Shown: piece after piece, positions 57,987 to 64,000 of the stretch
How positions within the stretch are numbered: position 1 is the stretch's first letter
Layout of the letters: each line of letters starts with the position of its first letter
Source of the DNA: Salinirubellus litoreus
Lineage (GTDB): Archaea > Halobacteriota > Halobacteria > Halobacteriales > Haloarculaceae
NCBI RefSeq assembly: GCF_037335815.1
Contig: NZ_CP147841.1
Coordinates: 1,612,001 to 1,676,000 of the forward strand
Reading direction: 5' to 3'
DNA: 64,000 nucleotides
Notes under the pieces: generated by a model
Seen by the model: only the letters and a program-made list of their open reading frames with translations
Told to the model about the DNA's origin: nothing
The model's database searches: none
Made by a program: the position numbers and the translations under genes

Positions 57987-58520
57987 CTACCCGAACTGCT
58001 GTTCGTAGAGGTCCTGTGCGTGCTCGATGGCGTCCATCGCGGCCTCGCGGCCCTCCCAGCCCTGCGTCTCGACCTCCTTGCCCTCCTCCAGGTTCTTGTA
58101 GGTGGAGAAGAACTCGTCGATCTCGTCGATGGTCTGCTGGGGGACGTCCTCGAGGTCCTGGAGGTGGTCGAACCGGGGGTCCTCCGTCGGGACGGCGATG
58201 ACCTTGTCGTCCTGCTCGCCGTCGTCGTCCATCTTCATGAGGGCGACCGGACGGGCCTCGATGATACAGCCCGGGAACGTCTGGTCCTCGACGAGTACGA
58301 GCACGTCGAACGGGTCCTCGTCGTCGTAGTACGACTGTGGGATGAACCCGTAGTCCGAGGGGTAGTGGACGTTCGAGTGGAGCACCCGGTCGAGGACGAC
58401 GCCGGGGACGTCCTTGTCGTACTCGTACTTGTTGCGCTCGCCCTTCAGGCACTCGACCACGGCGTAGATCTCCTCGGGCGGGTTCGGGCCCGTCTCGAGG
58501 TCCTCCCACAGGTTGGTCAT
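57987..58520 (-). CDS. ppa: Inorganic pyrophosphatase, family I
   Basis: A 177-residue soluble pyrophosphatase that hydrolyses PPi to two phosphates and drives biosynthesis. Active-site signatures are KYEYDKDVPGVVLDRVL (substrate-binding Lys/Glu) and YPSDYGFIPQSYYDDEDPFDVLVLVED with the Mg-binding DxxxxD (DDEDPFD); DDKVIAVPTEDPRFD carries further metal Asp residues. Length matches family I. It is highly acidic on its surface, fitting a halophile. It is divergent from the PadR gene. Confidence 0.95.
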   Translation of the reverse strand: MTNLWEDLETGPNPPEEIYAVVECLKGERNKYEYDKDVPGVVLDRVLHSNVHYPSDYGFIPQSYYDDEDPFDVLVLVEDQTFPGCIIEARPVALMKMDDDGEQDDKVIAVPTEDPRFDHLQDLEDVPQQTIDEIDEFFSTYKNLEEGKEVETQGWEGREAAMDAIEHAQDLYEQQFG

Positions 58521-58674
58521 GGTCCGGACTGCGACTGGCCCCGAAAAAGTCCTTTCGGCATATCGATACGGCCCACGAAATTATCTATATATCAACAGGA
58601 AACGTCGAGCCACTCCCCCGATAGCCTCGTGTCGTCTCCGAGCGTTGATTCACCGGATAGGTGTTTGCAAACTG

Positions 58675-58681
58675 TTAAATA
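58675..58681 (+). promoter_or_regulatory. TATA box of the PadR gene
   Basis: TTAAATA begins 29 bp before the ATG at 58704, typical of a leaderless transcript starting at or just before the codon. Confidence 0.6.
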
Positions 58682-58703
58682 CCTGGGAGACCTCCTTACC
58701 ACT

Positions 58704-59063
58704 ATGTCAGAGGCTCAGACAGTTGATGGCACACCCGGGATCGCCAGTGAACTCACGGCGTTCCAGCGGAACATCCTGACCATCCTCGCCGAGGAGGCGC
58801 GGTACGGGCTCGCGATCAAACGCGAGCTGGAATCGTACTACGACTCCGAGGTGAACCACGGTCGGCTCTACCCGAACCTCGACGACCTCGTCGAGATGGG
58901 GCTGGTCGAGAAGTCCGAACTCGACAAGCGGACGAACCAGTACGCGCTGACCGACGACGGCGAGCAGGCCCTGCTCGACCAGTTCGAGTGGGAGTTCGCC
59001 CGGTTCTGCACCGAAGCCGGCCGCGCGGATTCGCTGCGCGATCTCCTCGACGACCTCGAGTAA
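58704..59063 (+). CDS. PadR-family transcriptional regulator
   Basis: A 119-residue winged-helix regulator. The PadR core is ELTAFQRNILTILAEEARYGLAIKRELESYYDSEVNHGRLYPNLDDLVEMGLVEKSELDKRTNQYALTDDGEQALLDQFEWE. NHGRLYPNLDDL is the recognition-helix signature. The C-terminal helix would dimerise it. Archaeal PadR-like proteins of this size are common; the effector is unknown. A clear TATA box and no leader support the start. It lies between the divergent ppa and the convergent DUF7108-like gene. Confidence 0.9.
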   Translation: MSEAQTVDGTPGIASELTAFQRNILTILAEEARYGLAIKRELESYYDSEVNHGRLYPNLDDLVEMGLVEKSELDKRTNQYALTDDGEQALLDQFEWEFARFCTEAGRADSLRDLLDDLE

Positions 59064-59144
59064 AATAGCAGCAACCCCGGCACCCTTCTTTCGAGCGAAA
59101 CACCGCCCAGAATCGGCTCCGTCCAGCGGTCGCGCCGTCGGCGG

Positions 59145-59759
59145 TCACCCGGGTCGCGAACGGTCGACGCGCTCGAACAGCAGGTCGAGCGACTCCCCGA
59201 GGGCCTCGCGCTGTTCGTCGGTCGGCCAGGCGTTCCGTGGGAAGTACTCCTCCGTGAACTCCTCGACCTGTCGCTCGGTCGCCCGCTCGATCGGCTTCGC
59301 GTAGTGGTTACCCATGAAGTCGGCGAACGCGTGGGCGTTCGCCCCGTGGACGCCGCCGTGTTCGGCCTCGACCGACTCGGCGAGCGCCCGGTTGCGCGCC
59401 TCCACGTCGTCCCACTCCTCGGGGTCGCCGGTCCCGTCGAGGGGGACCTCGACCGCCCGGGAGACGTCCTCGATCCGCTCGACGCGGACGACGCCGTCCT
59501 CTACCCACTCGACCGGGTGGAGCACCAGGACCTCGCCGCGATCCTCCGAGCGGAGCCGGGCGGTGTAGTCGTGTGCCTCCAGGAGCGCCCCCCGGCGATC
59601 GCGGTAGGCGGCGGTCTCGTTCCCGTCGACGGCGTCGCGTGCGAGCCGCGTCAGCCGCTCGGCCTCCTCGACGACCGACTCGGGGAGGGGGGGTTCGAGC
59701 TCCTCGTCGGACTCCTCTCCTGATTCCGCCTCGGGTTCGTCGTTAGCCTCGGCCGTCAT
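59145..59759 (-). CDS. DUF7108-like protein of the rnhA operon
   Basis: A 204-residue acidic protein. A Glu-rich leader is followed by conserved segments SVVEEAERLTRLARDAVDGNETAAYRDRR, LVLHPVEWVEDGVVR, HGANAHAFADFMGNHYAKPIERAT and FTEEYFPRNAWPTDEQ. It is regularly encoded next to rnhA in haloarchaea and is often called an rnhA operon protein; its role is unknown. Its start lies 17 bp inside the end of rnhA, so the two are translationally coupled. Confidence 0.75.
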   Translation of the reverse strand: MTAEANDEPEAESGEESDEELEPPLPESVVEEAERLTRLARDAVDGNETAAYRDRRGALLEAHDYTARLRSEDRGEVLVLHPVEWVEDGVVRVERIEDVSRAVEVPLDGTGDPEEWDDVEARNRALAESVEAEHGGVHGANAHAFADFMGNHYAKPIERATERQVEEFTEEYFPRNAWPTDEQREALGESLDLLFERVDRSRPG

Positions 59760-60342
59760 CGAGTGCCTCGTTCGCCAGTTCGTCCGCGCGGTCGTTTATC
59801 TCCCGCGGTACGTGCTCGATCGACCACGACCCGAACCCCTCCAGTAACTCGCGGACCCGTACCCGACGCTCCCGGAGGTCCGGGTCGTTCGTGTTCCACT
59901 CCCCCCTGACCTGCCGCACGACCAGCTGGGAGTCCCCGCGGACGACCACCTCCTCGAACCCGAAGTCCCGCGCGACCTCCAGCGCCCGGATCAGCGCCTC
60001 GTACTCCGCGCGGTTGTTGGTCGCCCGACCGATGCGGTCGCCCCCCTCCGCGGCGATGCCGTCGCCGGTGACGAGCACGTACCCCACCGCCGCCGGCCCC
60101 GGGTTCCCGCGACAGGCCCCGTCGAAGTAGACGTGCGCTCGCCCGCCACCGTCCCTGAGGAGGCCGACGAGCCGCTGGGGATCGCGTCCCTGCACGACGA
60201 CCTTCCCGTCGTAGGCGACGGCGGTCGAGCTCTCCAGCGTCGCTCGCCACCGCTCGTGGTCGGTGTTGCCGGGATCGACCGCCACGCCGGCGGTCTCCAG
60301 CCGCTCCCGCGCCGTCTCGGGATCGCACTCGATGACGGGCAT
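59743..60342 (-). CDS. rnhA: Ribonuclease HI
   Basis: A 199-residue enzyme that cuts RNA in RNA-DNA hybrids. An N-terminal ~65-residue extension precedes the catalytic domain. Active-site acids are Asp74 in VYFDGACRGNPG, Glu113 in NNRAEYEAL, Asp137 in VRGDSQL and a late Asp in NDRADELANEA, the full D-E-D-D set. It removes primers and R-loops in the cytoplasm. It is divergent from the TFB gene. The N-terminal extension resembles that of other haloarchaeal RnhA proteins. Confidence 0.93.
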   Translation of the reverse strand: MPVIECDPETARERLETAGVAVDPGNTDHERWRATLESSTAVAYDGKVVVQGRDPQRLVGLLRDGGGRAHVYFDGACRGNPGPAAVGYVLVTGDGIAAEGGDRIGRATNNRAEYEALIRALEVARDFGFEEVVVRGDSQLVVRQVRGEWNTNDPDLRERRVRVRELLEGFGSWSIEHVPREINDRADELANEALDDGRG

Positions 60343-60437
60343 TCGTCCACCCTCGGCCCATACCGGGGATAAGCGTGGTGGTGGCGGTCGGGTTCGTCAC
60401 CCCGCTTCCCACGGCGACGTGGGGTGGGGCCCCAGAG

Positions 60438-60445
60438 TTTATGTA
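60438..60445 (+). promoter_or_regulatory. TATA box of the TFB gene
   Basis: TTTATGTA lies 28-35 bp before the ATG at 60473, the expected spacing for a leaderless transcript. Confidence 0.55.
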
Positions 60446-60472
60446 TGGCGGTCCTACTACCGTAAAAACGCG

Positions 60473-61441
60473 ATGTCACGGCCCACACGCCAACGGGAGC
60501 GCGAGGGGGATCGCCAGGAGGAGACCGCGGAGGAGGCGGAGGCGGCCCGGGTCTGTCCCGAGTGTGGTGCCGACCGGATCGTGAAGAGCTCCGACAGGGG
60601 GGAACTGATCTGTGACGAGTGCGGCCTCGTCGTCGAGGAGGATCAGATCGACCCCGGCCCGGAGTGGCGCGCGTTCAACCACTCCGAGCGCCAGAACAAG
60701 TCCCGGGTGGGTGCCCCCACCACCCAGACGATGCACGACAAGGGACTGACCACCCAGATCGACTGGAAGGACAAGGACGCCTACGGCCGCTCCATCAGTT
60801 CGGAGAAGCGCTCGCAGATGCACCGGCTCCGGAAGTGGCAGGAGCGTATTCGGACCAAGGACGCCGGCGAGCGCAACCTCCAGTTCGCCCTCTCCGAGAT
60901 CGACCGGATGGCAAGCGCCCTGGGCGTTCCCCGCTCCGTACGAGAGGTCGCCTCCGTGATCTACCGCCGGGCGCTCAAAGAGGACCTCATCCGCGGGCGC
61001 TCGATCGAGGGGGTCGCCACGAGCGCGCTCTACGCCGCCTGCCGGAAGGAGGGTATTCCGAGGTCGCTCGAGGAGATCAGCGAGGTCTCCCGCGTCGAGC
61101 GCAAGGAGATCGGCCGGACGTACCGGTACGTCTCCCAGGAACTCGCCCTGGAGATGGAGCCCGTCGATCCGAAGAAGTACGTCCCCCGCTTTTGCTCGGA
61201 ACTCGATCTCTCCGAGGAGGTCCAGACGAAGGCCAGCGACATCATCGAGACCACGGCCGAGAAGGGCCTCCTCTCGGGGAAATCCCCCACCGGCTACGCC
61301 GCAGCGGCGATCTACGCGGCCTCGCTGCTCTGTAACGAAAAGAAGACCCAGCGCGAGGTCGCCGACGTCGCCCAGGTCACCGAGGTCACCATCCGAAACC
61401 GCTACCAGGAACAGATCGAGGCCCTCGGCCTCCGGGCCTGA
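60473..61441 (+). CDS. tfb: Transcription initiation factor TFB
   Basis: A 322-residue TFIIB homologue that recruits RNA polymerase to TBP-bound promoters. The N-terminal zinc ribbon has Cys28, Cys31, Cys47 and Cys50 (VCPECG...ICDECG). The B-finger/linker includes GPEWRAFNHSERQNKSRVGAPTTQTMHDKGLTTQI. Two cyclin-like repeats follow (ALSEIDRMASALGVPRSVREVASVIYRRAL and PRFCSELDLSEEVQTKASDIIETTAEKGL). The C-terminal TLTIRNRY-like HTH is VTEVTIRNRYQEQIEALGL, which reads the BRE. Haloarchaea carry several tfb paralogues; which one this is cannot be told. Confidence 0.96.
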   Translation: MSRPTRQREREGDRQEETAEEAEAARVCPECGADRIVKSSDRGELICDECGLVVEEDQIDPGPEWRAFNHSERQNKSRVGAPTTQTMHDKGLTTQIDWKDKDAYGRSISSEKRSQMHRLRKWQERIRTKDAGERNLQFALSEIDRMASALGVPRSVREVASVIYRRALKEDLIRGRSIEGVATSALYAACRKEGIPRSLEEISEVSRVERKEIGRTYRYVSQELALEMEPVDPKKYVPRFCSELDLSEEVQTKASDIIETTAEKGLLSGKSPTGYAAAAIYAASLLCNEKKTQREVADVAQVTEVTIRNRYQEQIEALGLRA

Positions 61442-61600
61442 CCGCTCGGCAAGTCCTCCCAGAACGCGCTCTCGCTCGGCGTCGTGGGCCGTCTCCGTCC
61501 GTCCCCGCCCCGTCGGCTCGCACGCGGGGTTCCGGCTCCGCGGTACCACTTTCACCGTGCCCCCGAGCGATTGAAACCCCCGGCGGTCGTAGCGAGGGTA

Positions 61601-62869
61601 ATGCGGCTGGACGACTACCTCGAGGGGTTCGAACGGGACGAGCAGGCCGACCTCCGCCGGCTCGCCGAGGAGAAGTCCTACGCCATCACGGACCACATCG
61701 AGGACGTGAAGACGCGGTTCGACGAGCGGCTGAGCGGCGAGTCGCTCGTCGGCTCGACCTCCCCCTCCATCTTCGTCGGCCGGTCGAACTATCCCACGGT
61801 TTCGACGGGCCTGCTCTCCCCCGTCGGCGACGAGGAGAACGCCGCCGACTACACGACCAGCGGCCGGTGGTACCGCGACGGCTTCTCCATCGACGACGTG
61901 TTCCAGCGCCGGACGGGACTGCTCAACTCCACCCGGTCGGCGGACGTGAACGTGAACGACGTCTGGGACGGCTTCGTCGGCGTCCAGCGCGAGGTGGCCA
62001 TCGCCGACCGGCCCGTCGGCGTGGAGCTCGGCCTCGACGGCCGGCCCGAACTCGACCTCGAGTCGTCGATCGACGACGTCGGCGCGCCGACCGGCCCCCG
62101 CGCGAGGGCACGGAGCGCCGAACTCACAGAGAACCCACACGTCCCCCGCGCGGTCGAGAAGACCCTTTCGGACGACGACTGGCGCGCGGAGGGGGCGATC
62201 AACTACCTCTACCGACGGGGGTTCGACGTCTACGAGATCGACGACGTGCTCTCGGCGGGGGCGCTCGGCCGGTCGGAGGAACGACGGCTCGTCCCGACGC
62301 GCTGGTCGATCACGGCCGTCGACGACACCGTCGGCCAGTTCCTCCGGGGGACGATCCGCAACGCCCCCTCGGTCGACACCGTGGAGGTCCACTACAACGA
62401 GTACGTCGGCAACCAGTACTGGGTGGTGCTCGCGCCGGGGGACTGGGAGTTCGAGCTCGTGGAGATGAAGGCTCCGGGGAGCATCTGGAACCCCGACGCG
62501 GAGGGCTCGTACTACGTCGCGGCCGACCGCGAGGGCTACGAGGGCCGGACGGAGTACGTCGACGAGACGGCGGGGGCCTACTACGCCTCCAGACTGGGGG
62601 TGCTCGAGGAGCTCGCCGACCGCGGCCGACAGGCGAAGGTCCTCGTCCTCCGACACGCCTCCGAGGAGTACTGGGCCCCCGTCGGCGTCTGGCAGATCCG
62701 CGAGTCGATCCGCGACGCCTTCGATGGCGAGCACGGCGAGTCCGAGTCGTTCCACGACGCGATCCGGGAACTCGACGGTCGGTTACCGATCCCGTGGAAC
62801 AACCTCAGGCGAAAGTCGCGGATGGTCGCGGGGCTCCAGTCACGGCTCGTGGAGTTCGCTGACGACTGA
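61601..62869 (+). CDS. nreA: DNA repair protein NreA
   Basis: A 422-residue NreA-family protein. Recognisable blocks are SPSIFVGRSNYPTVSTGLLSPV at ~50-72, RTGLLNSTRSADVNVND, a long central region, and HYNEYVGNQYWVVLAPGDWEFELVEMKAPGSIW. The last residues QSRLVEF match the PCNA-interacting consensus Q-x-x-L-x-x-F, so it should bind the sliding clamp. NreA works in DNA damage repair in Haloferax, epistatic to other pathways. ATG 61601 is chosen at the family start. It follows the tfb gene by ~160 bp. Confidence 0.9.
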   Translation: MRLDDYLEGFERDEQADLRRLAEEKSYAITDHIEDVKTRFDERLSGESLVGSTSPSIFVGRSNYPTVSTGLLSPVGDEENAADYTTSGRWYRDGFSIDDVFQRRTGLLNSTRSADVNVNDVWDGFVGVQREVAIADRPVGVELGLDGRPELDLESSIDDVGAPTGPRARARSAELTENPHVPRAVEKTLSDDDWRAEGAINYLYRRGFDVYEIDDVLSAGALGRSEERRLVPTRWSITAVDDTVGQFLRGTIRNAPSVDTVEVHYNEYVGNQYWVVLAPGDWEFELVEMKAPGSIWNPDAEGSYYVAADREGYEGRTEYVDETAGAYYASRLGVLEELADRGRQAKVLVLRHASEEYWAPVGVWQIRESIRDAFDGEHGESESFHDAIRELDGRLPIPWNNLRRKSRMVAGLQSRLVEFADD

Positions 62870-62912
62870 GTTCGGTGTGTCTCGTTGGGGTTGAGCAGAC
62901 CATCGGGTGGGA

Positions 62913-63229
62913 CTGAAAGGGGCTGGGTTCTCGGCGAGCGAGACGACGCAAGCACTGCAACGAGCGAAGCGAGTGAAGCGCGCAGCGAGTCGCAGCCGCC
63001 GAGAACCCAGGGGCTTTCGAGCTGTTCCTCTCGCTTCAGCCCTGAGTCCGTCGAAAACAGCTCGAAAGCTCTCCGATAGCTACGCTCCCGCGACTCGTTG
63101 CGGTCCTCGTCGCTCACTTCGTTCGCTCCTGTGGTCCTTACATCGTCGGGGTTCGCGTAGCATGGGTTGCCGGCTCCGCCGGCAACCGCATAGCGTGGCG
63201 GCGAAGCCGCCACGCGCGGCCCCTTTCAG
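62913..63229. repeat. Multi-hairpin intergenic element
   Basis: A 317-bp non-coding block bounded by an inverted repeat (CTGAAAGGGGC at 62913-62923, GCCCCTTTCAG at 63219-63229). Four perfect inner hairpins occur in series: CTGGGTTCTCGGCG with CGCCGAGAACCCAG (62923-62936/62997-63010), GCTTTCGAGCTGTT with AACAGCTCGAAAGC (63013-63026/63056-63069), GGTTGCCGGC with GCCGGCAACC (63065-63174 region: 63165-63174/63178-63187), and GCGTGGCGGC with GCCGCCACGC (63193-63202/63206-63215). It could be a haloarchaeal interspersed repeat or a structured RNA. The rest of 62870-63298 shows no gene. Confidence 0.75.
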
Positions 63230-63298
63230 CCTCACCCGATGCCGTCCCTCCGGTGCTACACCTGAAGATTGATAGGTCCGGGGAAACGGACCCACGAT

Positions 63299-63535
63299 AT
63301 GGTCCCCCCACTGCTCGATGCGTTCGTCCCCGCGTTCCCCGGCATCCCGGGCGGTCCGGAACTGCTGATCATCCTCCTGATCATGGTCGTCCTGTTCGGA
63401 CTCCCGCTCGTCCTGATCGTGGGCGCGGTGTTCCTGGGCTGGAACGTCCTCGGATCGCGGGGCGAACGGGTCGAGGAGCTCGAATCGCGCGTCGAGGAAC
63501 TCGAGCGGGAACTGGAGCGAGAGCGCCAGGACTGA
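63299..63535 (+). CDS. Small TatA-like membrane protein
   Basis: A 78-residue protein from the ATG at 63299. A hydrophobic helix spans residues 17-50 (LIILLIMVVLFGLPLVLIVGAVFLGWNVL), and a charged coiled coil follows (RGERVEELESRVEELERELERER). The helix-plus-amphipathic-helix layout resembles TatA/TatE or phage-shock-type small proteins, but the FG hinge of TatA is not clearly placed, so transport function is not claimed. It lies between the multi-hairpin element and the convergent flavoprotein gene. Confidence 0.65.
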   Translation: MVPPLLDAFVPAFPGIPGGPELLIILLIMVVLFGLPLVLIVGAVFLGWNVLGSRGERVEELESRVEELERELERERQD

Positions 63536-63620
63536 GGGATCGTCGCCGCGGAACCGGAGAGGAGAGATGGGAGATGGGAGCGTCCGTCGGGGACCGCGTC
63601 GTCGTCCCGCCCCGTCCGCG

Positions 63621-64000
63621 TTACTCGGCCTGCGCTTCGGGCGCTTCGAACTCCTCGACGGGGATCTTCTCCTCGACGAGGAGCTCCTCCTTGCCCGAGA
63701 CGTCGACCTGTTCGCGGGCGAGGCGTTTGAGCGCCGACTGCGGCGAGAGGTCGCCGATGAGGACGCCGCCGATGACCCTGCCGTCCTTCAGCGCGACGCG
63801 CCGCCACTCGGTGTCGGAGTACTTCCGCTCGACCTCGTCGTCGCCGAGCGTCGGGTGACCGAACGAGAGGAACGGGAAGTCGAAGTGGGTGATGGAGTAC
63901 GAGGAGACCCACTCGAACCGCTCGGCGGGGTCGTCCCAGTCGGCGACCATGTTCGCGCCGGCGACGCTCCCCTGCTCCTTGGCGCTACCCCACGCGCCGT
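63621..64000 (-). CDS. FAD-dependent NAD(P)-disulfide-type oxidoreductase, 3' part
   Basis: The C-terminal ~125 residues of a minus-strand gene entering from the right edge. It begins GAWGSAKEQGSVAGANMVADW, where WGSAxxQGxxAGxNM is the FAD-contact segment of pyridine-nucleotide-disulfide oxidoreductases. It continues with FEWVSSYSITHFDFPFLSFGHPT and WRRVALKDGRVIGGVLIGD, the C-terminal domain common to nitrite-reductase-like and rubredoxin/ferredoxin reductase-like flavoproteins. The N-terminal FAD- and NAD-binding motifs lie outside the window, so the electron acceptor cannot be stated. Stop TAA is at 63621-63623. Confidence 0.85.
   Translation of the reverse strand, partial: GAWGSAKEQGSVAGANMVADWDDPAERFEWVSSYSITHFDFPFLSFGHPTLGDDEVERKYSDTEWRRVALKDGRVIGGVLIGDLSPQSALKRLAREQVDVSGKEELLVEEKIPVEEFEAPEAQAE

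Overview
The window is haloarchaeal (class Halobacteria). It is GC-rich, with acidic proteins, leaderless genes behind TATA boxes and a typical family set: TFB, PolX, NreA, XPB and Bax1, a siroheme decarboxylase of AhbA/AhbB type, an haloarchaeal PHA depolymerase, TrmB and PadR regulators. NosL, NosD, NosF, NosY and the siroheme decarboxylase suggest a denitrifying lifestyle, although nosZ is not in the window. I cannot name the species.

Region 1 (1-1571) is chromosome: the 5' part of grpE and the first four fifths of the XPB/Rad25 helicase gene. Region 2 (1562-20547) is an integrated element of about 19 kb lying inside xpb. A 10-bp core, CACCCACGAG, occurs at 1562-1571 and 20538-20547. The element brings its own lower-GC copy of the last ~90 xpb codons, so xpb still reads through, while the displaced native 3' end survives at 20538-20814. 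Cargo in order: a ribbon-helix-helix/zinc-ribbon regulator, an Eco57I-type DNA methylase plus PLD-SNF2 helicase pair (probable restriction/anti-phage system), a pentapeptide-repeat membrane protein with a channel-like tail, a minimal tyrosine recombinase, a possible toxin-antitoxin pair, a cluster of small RHH and winged-helix regulators with palindromic operators, the probable element integrase with an accessory gene, and a low-GC three-gene module beside attR whose first gene resembles small ADP-ribosyltransferase toxins.

Region 3 (20548-35500) is chromosomal: bdhA-phaZ for PHA/3-hydroxybutyrate use, Bax1 (the nuclease partner of XPB), an NSUN/RsmB-type RNA methyltransferase, PolX, a Mut7-C RNase, a TrmB-like regulator, a DUF255 thioredoxin-domain protein and FxsA. 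Region 4 (35540-38200) starts with tRNA-Ile(GAT) and is a decayed mobile zone: two IS5-type transposase remnants in the same orientation flank an enolase-superfamily dehydratase, a short IS200/IS605-derived palindromic element sits in one of them, and an integrase 3' end lies beyond.

Region 5 (38206-43356) holds a HalOD1-like gene, a thioredoxin and nosL on the minus strand, and divergent nosD-nosF-nosY; NosD carries an extra cysteine-free NosL-like domain. Region 6 (43392-64000) is ordinary core genome: regulators, acetyltransferase, siroheme decarboxylase, peroxiredoxin, TrpD-like protein, cyclophilin, subtilase, amidase, epimerase, alkaline-phosphatase-superfamily enzyme, pyrophosphatase, PadR, RNase HI, TFB, NreA, a 317-bp multi-hairpin intergenic element, and the 3' end of a flavoprotein oxidoreductase.
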